Both the position numbers and the translations under genes were made by a program. A DNA stretch of 64,000 nt from Erodium maritimum (lineage: Eukaryota; Streptophyta; Magnoliopsida; Geraniales; Geraniaceae), in contig OY997596.1 in NCBI GenBank assembly GCA_963921825.1, forward strand, positions 32,231,932-32,295,931, written 5' to 3'. Below, piece after piece: positions 43,480 through 54,797 of the stretch (the stretch's first letter is position 1; each line of letters begins with the position of its first letter). Below the pieces are notes generated by a model. That model had not been told where the DNA came from, did no database searches, and was given only the letters and a program-made list of their open reading frames with translations.

Positions 43480-44694
43480 CGAGGTTTCACACCTCGGACT
43501 GTCCGTCAATTAGGTGGGAGAGTCGAGTCAGTGTAGACCCGTCATGTCTTGAGTCTTGTTTTTGTTTGTGCGTATGTTGCAGTATTTTGTTGCTGGCATA
43601 CTGATTGTGTGTGATTGCGTGAACGGTTTTAAACTGTCACGGGTCGACTCAAGAGCGCTCCTGTAGTCGAACGTGACGGTGTTGATGTCAGGTTGGTACA
43701 ACGTAGTTCGGGGACGCATGGGCCGGGTTGTAACTACGTGATGTCAAGAAATGAGGTTTTAAGCTGAAAAGGTGGAAGTTTTAAAAATTGTGACCCTGTT
43801 GGCGTGTTTTAAACTTGATTGGCCCTATGGGCGTATGTTTCATTCTGGTTGGCCCGGTGGGCAAGGTTCGTCTTTGGTTGGCCGGTGAGCGGGGGTCGTG
43901 TGATTGTGTTGCTTTTGGCCGTGTTGGCTTATGACTGAGGTCGGTTTTTAGTTGCCCTACTGTGTTATGTGTTGGGTGGTCGTTTGTCTGCAACGTACTA
44001 GCGGACGGGTCATTATTAGCCGGTAAAGTTACGAATACCTAGGGTAGACACAGCGGGTGTAAGTAGGGCGAAATCATCATTGCTACGAGATAGGAGTCAC
44101 TGGTTTGACACGGTAGGTGGAATGGCAGGAACTGGCTGTCGGCCCGGAACGGGGCACGGCAGGAGCTGGCTGCCGGCACGGAATGAGGTCCGGCAAGGGC
44201 AGGACGCCGGCCCGGAATGGGGTCTGGCAAGGGTAGGACGCCGGCCCGGAAGGGGGTCCGGCAAGGGTAGGACGCCGGCCCAGTATGGGATCCGGCAAGG
44301 GTTGGACGCCGGCCTGGTAGGAGGCCCGGCAGGGTTTGGTCGCCGGCACGGCATGTGGCCTGGCAGGGCTTGGTTGCCGGCCGGGTATGTGGCACGGCCC
44401 GGGTCGTGTGCCGGCCTGGTCCAGTGAGTCGTTTTCGGTCTGTCTGTTGTTGTTGTTTCGTGGTGCGGTTAGGTTTGTCGCCGCGTGGGTTGGCGCACGT
44501 TGGTGCGGTCTCTTTGAGGTTTCGGTTACTAATGCTAATATTTAAAGTATTATAGCGTGAGTGGTGTGACGTATTAGTGATATACACGCTGGAGTAAACT
44601 TAGACCGTGTGAACGTTAGCGTATTTGAACTTGTTGTGTTTATTTGAGTTCGCAAACTGAACGTTTACGTGTATCCGTGCAAAGGATACTGACT
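43480..44694 (+). other. Gypsy-2 untranslated leader with GC-rich minisatellite
   Basis: About 1.2 kb from the PBS to the gag ATG. 44128-44420 holds eight to nine units of about 34 bp built on GGACGCCGGCCCGGAA...GGGGTC(T/C)GGCAAGGGT. Because the unit lacks stops in several frames, long open frames appear on both strands (up to 182 codons, minus strand). I regard these as artefacts. In retroelements this region carries packaging and translation signals, and whether the minisatellite does so is unknown. Confidence 0.75.
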
Positions 44695-47600
44695 ATGGCT
44701 CGCGGTAGACGCGGACGAGCAGCGGGAGCGTGGGGTTAGGCGCCTACGCGGGGCCAGCGGGGACGGTCAGCGGGGACACCGGGAAGGGTGCCAACCGTTG
44801 AGCCCGCCGAGTACGCGGAGGCGCAGGGCACTCCTGTCGGAGAAGACAGGAGAAACGACGCGGGGCCGTCTGCAGGCACACCCGGTGTTCCGCCCGTCGC
44901 AGACCCTCCTGTCATGACTGCCCTGGATGAGCTGACCAGGACAGTCCAGTGTTTAGTGGCGGTCATTTCCAACCGAGAGTCGGCTTCACCAGCCCCAGAG
45001 GCAGCCGCGGTCCCAGTGAGGCCCGGTCAGACAGAGGATCACACATCCTGAGCACTACTAGACTTCTTGAAGCTCGGGACACCTACATTTGTCAGGGAGC
45101 CCAACCCCGACCTAGCCCAGAGGTGGCTAGAGCAGGTCACGCGAGACCTGGATACATCGGGTGTTGAGGATGGCCGTCGCAGAGTGTCCTTCGCGGCCCA
45201 CCAACTGAGAGACAGCGCCTACCACTGGTGGGGGCGTGTGAAGGACATGGTCTGTTATGACTACAGCATCTTCCAGACATTTTTTTTGGAATAGTACTTT
45301 CCCGAGTCGGCTCGGTTGGAGCGATATCGGAAGTTCTTAGACCTGGAGCAGGAAGGGATGACGGTAGCAGAATACGAGGCCAAGTTCACGGCCTTGGCCA
45401 GATTCGCGCCGGAGATGGTGATGACCGAGTAGAACCGTTGCCTGCGGTTCCAGGGAGGACTGAGGCTGGGGATTCGGAACCTGGTTCTCGCCTTGAGACT
45501 GCGGAAGTATACAGATCTCGTGGACACCGCAGCGACGGTGGAGCAAGGGATCCGGGATGCGGACAGGACCCGCGAGGTTCGACAGCGGCCGACCAGCTTT
45601 ACAGGACCGTCCGACTCACGAGACTCGCGGAAGCAGAGGACCACGGGGTTCTTCCGACCACCGCCTCATCAGGGTGGAGCGAGACAGCGGGGGCCAGTGG
45701 CATCAGTTGGGCCAGTCGCGTCAGAGAGGGCGCCGAAGTGCTATACCTGCGGGCAGCGAGGCCACCTCTGTCGCGAGTGTCCGATGGAAGGAGGGCCCAC
45801 GACGCAGCCGGCGACCAGCCGTACGGGCCAGGGCACGGAGTCGAGAGCCGACGAGACCGGCTGTTTTCGATGCGGTTGGGTTGGGCACACCATTGCATGG
45901 TGCTGTGAGCCTTCGAGGGCAACGTCAGCGCAGCGACCGCATCAGTCGCGTACAGTACAGTCGCCCAGGTGTCGTCCTCGTCAGAGTCAGCAGTCCAGAT
46001 CGTCACGGCCTTCTACGAGCGCGCTGATTCCGAGACAGCAGCAGAGTCATGAGTATTCAACGGCCAGTGCGCCGAGTCAGAGGCAGCAGGCCTCGCAGGG
46101 GAGAGTGTATGCAGTCACCGACTCCAGAGCCCCAGGACCTAGCACGTACCGCGAGACCATCCAGGGTACGTGTTTATTGTATCATTTATGGGCTTTATTC
46201 TTGTTTGATACCGGGGCGTCGCACTCTTTTATTTCGTCGGGTTGTGCTGAGAGTTTGGGGTTGAGCTTAGAGCCGTTGAGTCCACCCCTATGCCTGGACA
46301 CCCCAGTTGGGGGTGGTGCATCGTTGACTAGAGTATGTCGAGCCTGCGAGATTAGAGTCGCAGACTGTCCTTGCCCTGGTGATCTTCTCGTGCTGGGAAT
46401 GACGACCTTTGATGTGATCATGGGTATGGATTGGCTGTCGAGGTACCGAGCCAATATCGATTGCTACAGACGACGAGTGACAGTGTTAGTGGGTGGTACG
46501 ACGGTGACGTGTGTTCTGGGTAGTAAGAGCGGGGTCCTCGTGTCGACGTTGTCCGCAGAGGAGGAAGTATCGGTAGTGCAGAGTCGAGAGTTACCGCGAG
46601 TGGTATGCGAGTTCCCCGATGTCTTTCCCGAGGAGTTGAGCGGGTTGCCACCGGTTCGTGAGGTGGAGTTCGGGATTGACCTGGTACCGGGAACGGCGGC
46701 GATATCGATGGCGCCTTACAGGTTCGCGCCGGCAAAGTTGACTGAGCTGAAGCGTCAGCTAGAGGAGCTTTAGCAGAAGGGGTTTATCCGTCCGAGTGCA
46801 TCGCCGTGGGGAGCACCAGCACTCTTCGTGAAGAAGAAGGGTGGAGAGCTACGGATGTGTATAGATTACCGGAAGCTGAACCGGGTTACGGTGAAGAACC
46901 GATACCTGATGCCGAGGATCGATGACTTGTTCGACCAGTTGAGAGGGGCGACCTACTTCTCAAAGATCGATCTGCGATCCGGTTATTATCAGTTGCGAGT
47001 CCGTGAGGGGGACGTCGCAAAGACTGCATTCCGGACGCGCTATGGGCACTATGAGTTCCTGGTGATGCCATTCGGACTGACGAACGCACCAGCAGCGTTC
47101 ATGGACCTGATGAACAGCATCTTCCGGCCGTACCTAGATAAATTTGTGGTGGTGTTCGTGGACGACATCCTGATCTATTCGCATAATGAGGCGGCGCATC
47201 AGTCACATCTGAGGGCTGTTCTGACACTACTGCGCGAGCATCAACTATATGCCAACCGGGAGAAGAGCGAGTTCTGGCTCTCTGAGGTGAGATTCATCGG
47301 CCACATCGTGTCCCGTGACAGTATCCTGGTCGATCCGTCGAAGATCGACGCAGTCTCGAAATGGGCACGGCCCAGGAGTGTCTTCGAGATCCGCAACTTT
47401 CTGGGGTTGGCAGGCTACTATCGGCGATTCGTACATGACTTTGCACGACTAGCCGCACCGATGACTCTGTTGACGCGCAAGGGAGTCGGGTTTGTGTGGA
47501 CAGAGGACTGTGAGCGTGCATTAGCGGAGTTGAAGACTCGGCTGACTACAGCTCCAGTGTTAGTGGTGCCCGAGAGAGGGATCGGTTATGATGTCTACTG

Positions 47601-48711
47601 TGATGCGTCCGGAGAGGGACTGGGCTGCGTACTGATGCAGTTGGGCAGAGTTGTGGCTTATGGCTCCAGGCAGTTGAAGACGCACGAGCGCAACTATCCT
47701 ACCCACGACTTAGAGCTAGCAGCAGTCGTGTTTGCGCTAAAGAGCTGGCGATACTATCTTTATGGCGAGGGGTTTCAGGTGTTCTCGGATCACAAGAGCC
47801 TCAAGTACATATTTTCCCAGCGAGACCTGAACATGCATCAGCGACGGTGGATGGAATTACTCGAGGAGTACGACTTCGAGCTACACTACCATCCGGGCAA
47901 GGCAAACATGGTTGCCGACGCCTTGAGTAGGAAGTCGGTTCCGAGCCTCGCCAGCATATCAGTCCGAGAGTGGGACATGATGGGGGAGCTGAGCACGTTC
48001 GGGCTTGAGCTAGAGGAGATTACTGGCGACATGGCCATATGTTGGAGCTTGAGCTTAGCCCTCACTGCTTGCCCAAGTGTAGGAGGCACAGACGGAGGAC
48101 GTTGAGATGGCACAGATCCGAGAGAGGGTCTTCAACGGCGACGAGGTAGTAGGTTGGGAGATCAGTATAGATTGGGGACTACAGTACCGAGGAGGACTGT
48201 TCGTGCCGGTTAACTGTAGAGACGACGTGTTGCGAGAGGCACATCACTCGCGTCTTACAGTGCACCCGGGGGGCAACAAGATGTACCGTGACCTCAGACA
48301 GCATTTCTGGTGGCGCGGGATACGGAGAGCAGTAGCAGAGTTTGTGTCGAGATGCCTCGTCTGTCAGTAGGTGAAGGCCGAGCATCAGCGTCCAGCGGGA
48401 TTGTTACAGCCACTACCGATTGCTTAGTGGAAGTGGGAGCACATTACGATGGACTTCGTGTGTGGACTACCGAGATCGCCGAAGGGAAACGACGCCGTGT
48501 GGGTGGTAGTCGACCGGTTGACCAAGTCGGCCCACTTCCTGGCTATGAGGATGACTGACCCGGTCGACAAGTTGAGCAACTTGTATGTTCGGGAGATAGT
48601 GCGTCTCCACTGGGTCCCGGTGTCGATAGTGTCTGACAGGGATCCCTGCTTCACGTCCAGGTTTTGGCCAAGTCTGCAGAAGGCATTGGGGACCGAGGTT
48701 CTACTCAGTAC
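44695..48711 (+). pseudogene. Gypsy-2 gag-pol polyprotein (gag, PR, RT, RNase H, IN), stop codons and truncation
   Basis: One frame runs from ATG 44695 to about 48060 and is broken only by stops at 44737 (TAG), 45049 (TGA), 45292, 45430 and 46771 (TAG). After a frameshift, two more TAGs stand at 48368 and 48425. Gag has the capsid block (WLEQVTRDLD, WWGRVKDMV; about 45120-45250) and two CCHC knuckles: CYTCGQRGHLCREC (about 45742) and CFRCGWVGHTIAWC (about 45862). The protease reads LFDTGASHSFIS (about 46202). RT has [13 protein letters not shown] (about 46963) and the catalytic FVDDILIYS (47155). RNase H spans [10 protein letters not shown] (about 47597) to [16 protein letters not shown] (about 47890). 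Integrase retains the HH-CC domain (48240-48366), the first catalytic Asp (TMDFV, about 48448) and the second (VSDRDP, about 48629). The third (Glu) is deleted. Confidence 0.93.
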
Positions 48712-48880
48712 GACGGATATTGTACCTTGTCCACTTGTTGGGACGTTTTTGTATTGTAAATACTATTATTTTTGATAACTAAATGGAAATTTCAGAGTTT
48801 TTATTCAAAGCAGGTTTCAAGTGTTTTATGTTTTAAATGTTCGCGTCCCGAGTTCGGTTTACTGAATTTGGGGCGTGATA
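48712..48880 (+). repeat. Gypsy-2 3' LTR tail, 169 bp
   Basis: Base-for-base collinear with 43295-43463, differing by my reading at three positions, including terminal CA changed to TA. It is fused directly to integrase coding sequence at the left. Confidence 0.92.
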
Positions 48881-48885
48881 TTGAA

Positions 48886-49571
48886 TCAGAGGAAAAAAGC
48901 AATATAAGGTATGGTTTCATAGAGACTATTCCAATACATTGGATACGGATGGACGATGTGAATTTTTCTGATTTTAGGGGCAACGAATTATCTCTATGCT
49001 AGTCCTAACTTCTCCAGTTGTTTCGGACCGGAACAGAATCTAATCACCAATTCTCCCAAAGCAAGGTGTAGGAAGACCCAAAGCACTACGTTCTTTGATA
49101 ATTTTTAACTTTCGGTATGAATCCTACGATTATTGCAATTTTTTTAACCTAGCTAACCCTAGTCTAGATTTAGACCCAACTTGTATATGATTTAAGACCA
49201 ATTACAATCCTCATCTCCCGAGTGTTGGATTCCAATTCCCGTTATCTATCAAGCCTACCCGGGAGATAGAGCCTTAAGTTCAAATCAAATACAAACCCTA
49301 AGTTCAAATCAAACTTAACACTTAATCATGTAGTCAACACATTGGGATTCAAATCTCTAATCCCCCATAACCCTAAATTATGGGGGTTTAGTTACTCATG
49401 GCAGAAGAAGAAGAAGACATGGAGGAACAAACCCTAACATTCATCTTATTGAGATAGGTTAGAGAATCAAAATACCCAAATTGTGGATTAAAATGATGTT
49501 CTTCAAGCTCCAATTTCTCTCAACTCTATTTCCCTCTAAGCTATCCCAAATACAACTTATCCCTCTTATAG
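48886..49571. other. Unclassified noncoding repeat, right part
   Basis: Continuation of 40261-40497 past Gypsy-2. It is AT-rich with repeated (A)ACCCTAA(G/A)TTCAAATCAAA words (about 49285-49325) and a GGGGGTTTAG segment. No open frame with a known domain. It ends where the inverted Copia integrase fragment begins. Confidence 0.45.
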
Positions 49572-49785
49572 ATGTACAGTCCTCCCAATGACCTATTTGG
49601 AAACAAAATCCTTTTCCATAAAGACCCCACCCCGAGTGACAAACACCATGTTCGTACTGGGTTTGTAGACGTAGTATTCCCTAGTCTCTTTGGGATACCC
49701 CACAAATGTACATTTCTCATATCTTGGTTCGAGCTTAGTCAAAACCAAATGTTTCACATAAGCCCCGCAATCCCAAATCAGTAAA
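49572..49785 (-). pseudogene. Copia-2 integrase C-terminal fragment
   Basis: The reverse complement of Copia-1 38036-38250. The minus strand gives blocks equivalent to CGAYVKHLV, EPRYEKCTFVGYPK and TRSGVFMEK (the last two Copia-2 residues differ from Copia-1). Only about 70 residues remain. Confidence 0.85.
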
Positions 49786-51382
49786 CCGAATAAATTTTAT
49801 GAAGATCAAGTTTAAACATCGACAATTGATTCTACACCCTTACAATCTACAACCAAGATCCTTGATTTACCCGATTAAGCTGAACTAATGCTCACCACTT
49901 AATCGAGCTATGTAGGTAGGACTCCATCCAATCACATCCAATGTGACTCTTGGCTAGGGTATGTACTCATGTACACGGCTCACCCTTTCTAATACCCTAG
50001 CTAAACCTCAAGTTGAGAATTGTAGTCAGGTCCACAAATTTTTAATTATGGTCTGTCACAATGTAAGTGCTCCGCTAATGCACACGACACCCAATATGTC
50101 GTCTAAACTTAGTACAACGCCTCGCCATGGATTCTCCGCTAATGCGAATGACACCCATAGGACGGGGAGGTAGTAAGCTGTTGAGAATTGGGAGGTATCG
50201 GACATGACCCTCTTTTACTTGTCTGGTCGTGTTTAAACTTGTTGCACATCCTAGATGCGATGAGCACATCAACTACATTCCAAATGTAATTATGCCTCCA
50301 ATTACATCCAATGTAACTCTTCTTTCGAATTCGTCTACTACATGCAATGTAATGACGATTCAAGGGCTAACAAACAAACGATTAAAACCAAATTTATCTT
50401 TGCATGTGAGGTGATTCGCTTGGTAATTAAATCTAACCATGCATTCTATCCCTACAACCATGCATAATTAAACCAAGCAATAATCAAGTAAACGTGTACG
50501 TCATAGCCCCAAAACTATCCCAACCCGGTCTTGAGCTTCTCCGACCTCAAGTCGACAACGAAGGCCTCCAACTTGCCTCTTGATTTCCGCCAACTCCAAG
50601 CTGTTTCCTACGATCTCCCACTGGCCTCTCGAGGTCCATCGACTCAAAGTAGACTTTATCGGTTACAATTAAATACACGACTCGTAGGTCGGGAAATAAC
50701 AATAATTATAATTAAGTGGTACGACGACCACATCTTTAAAAGAATAATTACACGATAACACTATCGACATGTTGGCCAAGAAAAACGATCAATTAAACTA
50801 CCTAAGGCTATTACGTACAACATGCAAGCCATCACATCATACATCGTGTTATCAAACAACGTGTTATCCAACATCGTATTATTATTGATTTTAATTAATT
50901 CCAAGTTTTGAAAATTAGTGTTTGGTTTATCGTTATCGTTTAAAAACTAAAAATTTTGAACGTTCAATTCTAGGGCTCATCATGACGGTTCCAAACTCGT
51001 CACAACCCACCTAACAGTATAGCCCCGGTGTTCCGACTATCCAATAGTCACGACTCGGCCTAGCTCCTTCTAACGGAGCTCTGTCCGGTCACGGGATCGG
51101 CTCCCCGAGAGTCCCGGTCTCGTGACCCCGAAAATTAAACTTTATAAAAAAAAAAATCAGATTTGATTTTAGTTTGAAAATCACCATTTTCATGCATTAA
51201 TTCCACATACAAGTATGTAAATCATAATATCAATCAAGTATACAGACAAACATGCAAAAACTTGAAATTAAAAGGCTAAAGTGCAAAAATCAACACTTTA
51301 ATAAAATTTTCAGCAAGCATATTTGAAAATTTCAGCACCAAAACTGAAATTTTCAGCTCTTGTAATTCTCGTTGGTAGTCAA
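49786..51382 (-). other. Copia-2 untranslated leader
   Basis: Inverted homologue of Copia-1 26507-27990, sharing the CTTGGCTAGGGTATG, GACACCCATAGGACGGGGAGG and CGGAGCTCTGTCCGGTC type blocks. No coding content is recognised. Confidence 0.8.
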
Positions 51383-51393
51383 GCTCTGATACC
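51383..51393 (-). promoter_or_regulatory. Copia-2 primer binding site
   Basis: The complement of GCTCTGATACC is GGTATCAGAGC, the initiator tRNA-Met site, two bases from the LTR end at 51396. Confidence 0.88.
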
Positions 51394-51395
51394 GC

Positions 51396-52570
51396 TGTTA
51401 GGGATCGAGGTCGTGGAGAAAATAAATATGAAATGCAACAGAAATTAACCACGAATCACTCGAGAAGAAGTTATCAATTATTGAAAAACAAGACAGAAAA
51501 TTCAGCAAGAGTTTGTGTGCATTACCTTCTTGTTTCGATGAGAATTGAGAAGAAGAACATCAAACTTTGGATGGCTTGAGCCCCTTGAACGCCTACGTAT
51601 CCTTAACAGAATCAAATCTGACGTAGTTCTTGAGTTTGTAGACTCAAGAACATGCAACAATGGAGCTTGCTCCTCCCAAGGTGTTCGCCCAAGGTGGGCG
51701 AGAAAGTGAAGTTGTTGTGTGAAATCTCCCAAGTCCTTGCATTTATTGAAATGTCAACACTCTTGCATGTTGAGCTAAGTGGATTGTGTCATATCACTTA
51801 ATCTCCATCAAGAGCCAAGTGTCCATGCAAAATGCAGTGTGGACTTAATAAACTATGTTAGTTTATTAATTAGTGGAAAGTGGGTCCAACCCACTTTAAT
51901 CAACAAAACTACTTAGTTAACTTTTTAACTTGCTTCTTATTGGGCCTAGGCTATATGAGCCGGCCATGGGCCTCTCACAGAAAACCCATACCGAGCCCAT
52001 AATGTCCTAGCCGTCCACCATGATAATTATCGACACGACCCTTTCAAAGCCAAGCTACGTTGAGTTCTTATTGAGTTTAGAAACCTTTGGTGTGACCCTT
52101 AGGTCTACGCATGTTGGTAAGATCAACTTAATATCCCACTTTACTTGATCTTACCCTATTGGCAACTAACAAGACTTAGTTTAGCCTTACACTTCATAAC
52201 GAATCGACCATGTCAATTCTGACCTTTCTGTCTTCCTTGTCATTATCTTTTTATCACCGATATCCTGATTGAGACAAGGCACATAGTCGTCATCCTTACT
52301 ATTCTCAATCATGTGCATGGCCGTGCTTTTCTTTCAGGCACTCTCGATCAAGCGGCCGTGAACCAGATATCTTACCCATACTGTAGTATGAGGGATTAAT
52401 CCCTTATCCGTCTGTCACTCATGCAGTCATTCCCCAAGCCAATCCTGGCCATTATGGAAGCCCAGTCATGGTGCGACGTTAGACTTTCAAGTCAAACTCA
52501 GTTATTTGCTGCATAGCTACCATAGAGACTCCTCGGTCTAAGGATACCTGACAAGCTACGACTCTGAATA
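51396..52570 (-). repeat. Copia-2 5' LTR, truncated
   Basis: It starts (reverse orientation) TGTTAGGGATCGAGG and carries the CTACGTATCC, GATCAAGCGGC and ACTCCTCGGTCTAAGGATAC blocks of the family. It stops near 52570 at the 3' end of LINE-E, so the first few hundred bases of the LTR are missing. Confidence 0.85.
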
Positions 52571-53757
52571 TGTTCAAGATTTTTGTTTGGATAAGCTCAA
52601 AATTTTATTATAAAAGAAATGTTCCAAGAAGAAACAAAACAAAGATAACCATAACAAGGAGCTCTCAACAGGAGCTGCGGGGACAATCCCCGAAAAGAGC
52701 TAACCAAAACGATAAGAGTACAGACCAACGAACGGTAACTCAGGAGACCAGTACCCAGGCGTCCCACCCAAGCCAATGAACAGTACCTCAGGGTGGACCG
52801 GGTGAAGACTCTGGTCCCAAAAGGACTAAGTAATTCGTGCCCCTCCGCTGAACAGCAGATCGGCCCCATAAGGTCCCCCGAATGAGTACTCATCGGACTT
52901 AAGTGAGAACATACGAAACCTGGTCTAAAACCTGAACAGAAACTCGTCGGACCTGCAGACCACACAAGGTCAACTACCAGTCAACCTCCTCCCGCGTTTC
53001 CTAGGCCGAATACACCAACTGGGACAACGTTGCCAATCGGCATAAGATATAGAGGAGCGCAATGAGCCGACATTCCACAACGTGCTAAAGGACATCAGCT
53101 GGATCCTGCCGAAAACAACATCACAAACATCAAGAATAGCGTTAAAAACTGTCTCGTTATGCGCGAGCCAAATCTGCCAAATGGTGATATAGCACACTCT
53201 GATCCAGGCCGTCCACCAATGAGTTGAACCCAAGCCTTTCCATAGAAGAAGTACTTCTCCAAAGGTTCGGGGTGCCACCCATACTACCCCCCACGAATCT
53301 GAAACTAAACACCACAGCCACCAAGAGTACTGGCAATGAAAAAGTAAGTGTTCCGAGGTATCCATACCTGCTTTACAAAAAGAACAGAACATCTGATTAA
53401 TAGTCAGAGAAACATCACGAGCTTCCAGGAACAGTGCCGTTGGCAGAGCTCTCTGAGCTGCTAACCAAGCAAAAGCACACAACTTGGGGGGGGGGGGGGG
53501 GGGGGATGCCCTTGATCCATAGAACCAAAGCCCACGATTGTGGTATCGTGTCTTCTTCACCCATAATGACTGAATAAGCACTGGAAACTGAAAAACCCAG
53601 TCGATGTTTCTTCCACACCAGGAAATCATCTAAATCATGAGCAACCACATAATGAGAAAGGGCATCCTCAAGAATCTCCCCTCATTACTCTTGGACTAAA
53701 CCCTTACGAATTTCTCTCTCTAGGAATTTCAGATTTTTGGTGGAGCTCTCAACTTTC
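52571..53757 (-). pseudogene. LINE-E: 5'-truncated minus-strand LINE, ORF2 C-terminus
   Basis: The 3' end faces left: AGATTTTTGTTTGGATAAGC at 52572 is the complement of GCTTATCCAAACAAAAATCT. Minus-strand residues include DLDDFLVWKKHRLGFSVSSA (about 53630-53570), the PPK...CFAWLA zf-RVT entry, MFCSFCKAGMDTSEHLLFHC (Cys/His ligands, about 53400-53340) and IWQIWLAHNETVFN (about 53190-53150). A run of 20 G (53486-53505) sits where relatives encode the I-P-P-K turn. It lengthens this into poly-Pro and switches frame. Open frames of 219 and 77 codons result. The 5' end of the element is lost. Confidence 0.82.
53486..53505. repeat. Homopolymer run of 20 G
   Basis: Within LINE-E, replacing a short CCNCC codon pair. 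Length may vary between individuals or be affected by sequencing. Confidence 0.85.
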
Positions 53758-54797
53758 GGACACAAGTGTCCTTTAAATATATGTCCAGATCCGCGATCCC
53801 ACAGTCAAGTCCACTATGTGGAAGTCGTCGTGGACGGTGTTCCACGGTTCCCTCCATGTCCATTTCTACGATGTTGGATGATCTTTGGAAACGAAGGTCG
53901 ATGTTAGACTAACTTCCACGACATGGGAACTTCTATAGTCTCTCTCCCCCGGGTTCTTTACCAAAACAGCCTTATTTTTTGTATGTGTCACTTATGTAGA
54001 CTTTAGTTTTTATCTCTCACCAAACTAGCCTCCTCTTTAATGAATTTTTTTTTGTTCCAACCTTACCCTTTTGACTATTATTTTTTTGAAAAATAAAAGG
54101 AAATGAAAAGAAAGAGCTGGTGCAAATCAGGTCAACGCGCCATGTGGCACGCTCTGGTTCGCTCCTTCCTTTTTAATGTTATTTTCACTATTTCACTCAT
54201 ATCTACTTCGTTTTAGCTCCGATTTGTTTTGTTCTTTCGCCAATAATTTTCTTTTTTTGAGGCCTACAAAACAAGACCAATCATCAATATATTTTGAATA
54301 CTTAAAATCACTCGAAATATCAATTTGTTGATTCGTCGAGCTATTGAATTACTTATTTCGAACTACGTTTGAACATCAATTTCATGATTTTGTGTTCTTA
54401 AAATTATAGTTAGTTATTGTCCGTCTCTCGGATCTGATAAGAGAGGTAGCCAGATCTGAATGGCGATTTAAGATGTTCTCATTCAATCTAGGTGCCGATC
54501 TGGAATGAATTTTTCAGACTGACACTTAAATCTGGACATTAAGGCCCAGAATAATTATCCCAACTGTAAAATAAATCGCAGATCTATGAATATTCTGCTC
54601 GTCCTGGTATAAATTTTCCAGATTAACAGATAAAAGGCACAAGTAGAACATAATTGTTGTTTCTCAAAAACAAGAGTAAAATGTACTGAACATTGAAATT
54701 GACATTCATTCATATTTCAAATACAAAAGGTTTGAATTAACATATCCTACTAAAGTTTGAATATCCTTCCAAACTTTACAAAATAAGCAAAAACAAA

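Larger units (their letters stand above)
40498..48880 (+). mobile_element. Gypsy-2: Ty3/Gypsy element with gag-pol, truncated integrase and 3' LTR
   Basis: Order: 5' LTR (40498-43463), PBS, leader with a minisatellite, gag, protease, RT, RNase H, integrase start, then an abrupt join at about 48711 to the last 169 bp of the 3' LTR. Target duplications TTGAA are perfect. The retained LTR ends are collinear without gaps (43295-43463 against 48712-48880) and by my count differ at three bases. One deletion therefore removed the integrase catalytic end, the PPT and about 2.8 kb of 3' LTR. It is the coding relative of Gypsy-1 and of the solo LTR. Confidence 0.93.
49572..52570 (-). mobile_element. 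Copia-2: inverted, internally deleted Copia relic
   Basis: On the minus strand it reads LTR (52570-51396, its outer end truncated), PBS, leader (51382 to about 49786), and then directly an integrase C-terminal fragment (49785-49572). Gag, protease and the integrase core are missing. At the join, leader and integrase both offer AATC. Same family as Copia-1. Confidence 0.85.

Noticed and set aside
44039..44587. Minus-strand 182-codon open frame over the Gypsy-2 leader
   Set aside because: It reads through the 34-bp GC-rich minisatellite, which lacks stops in several frames. It is antisense to the element and has no start context or domain.
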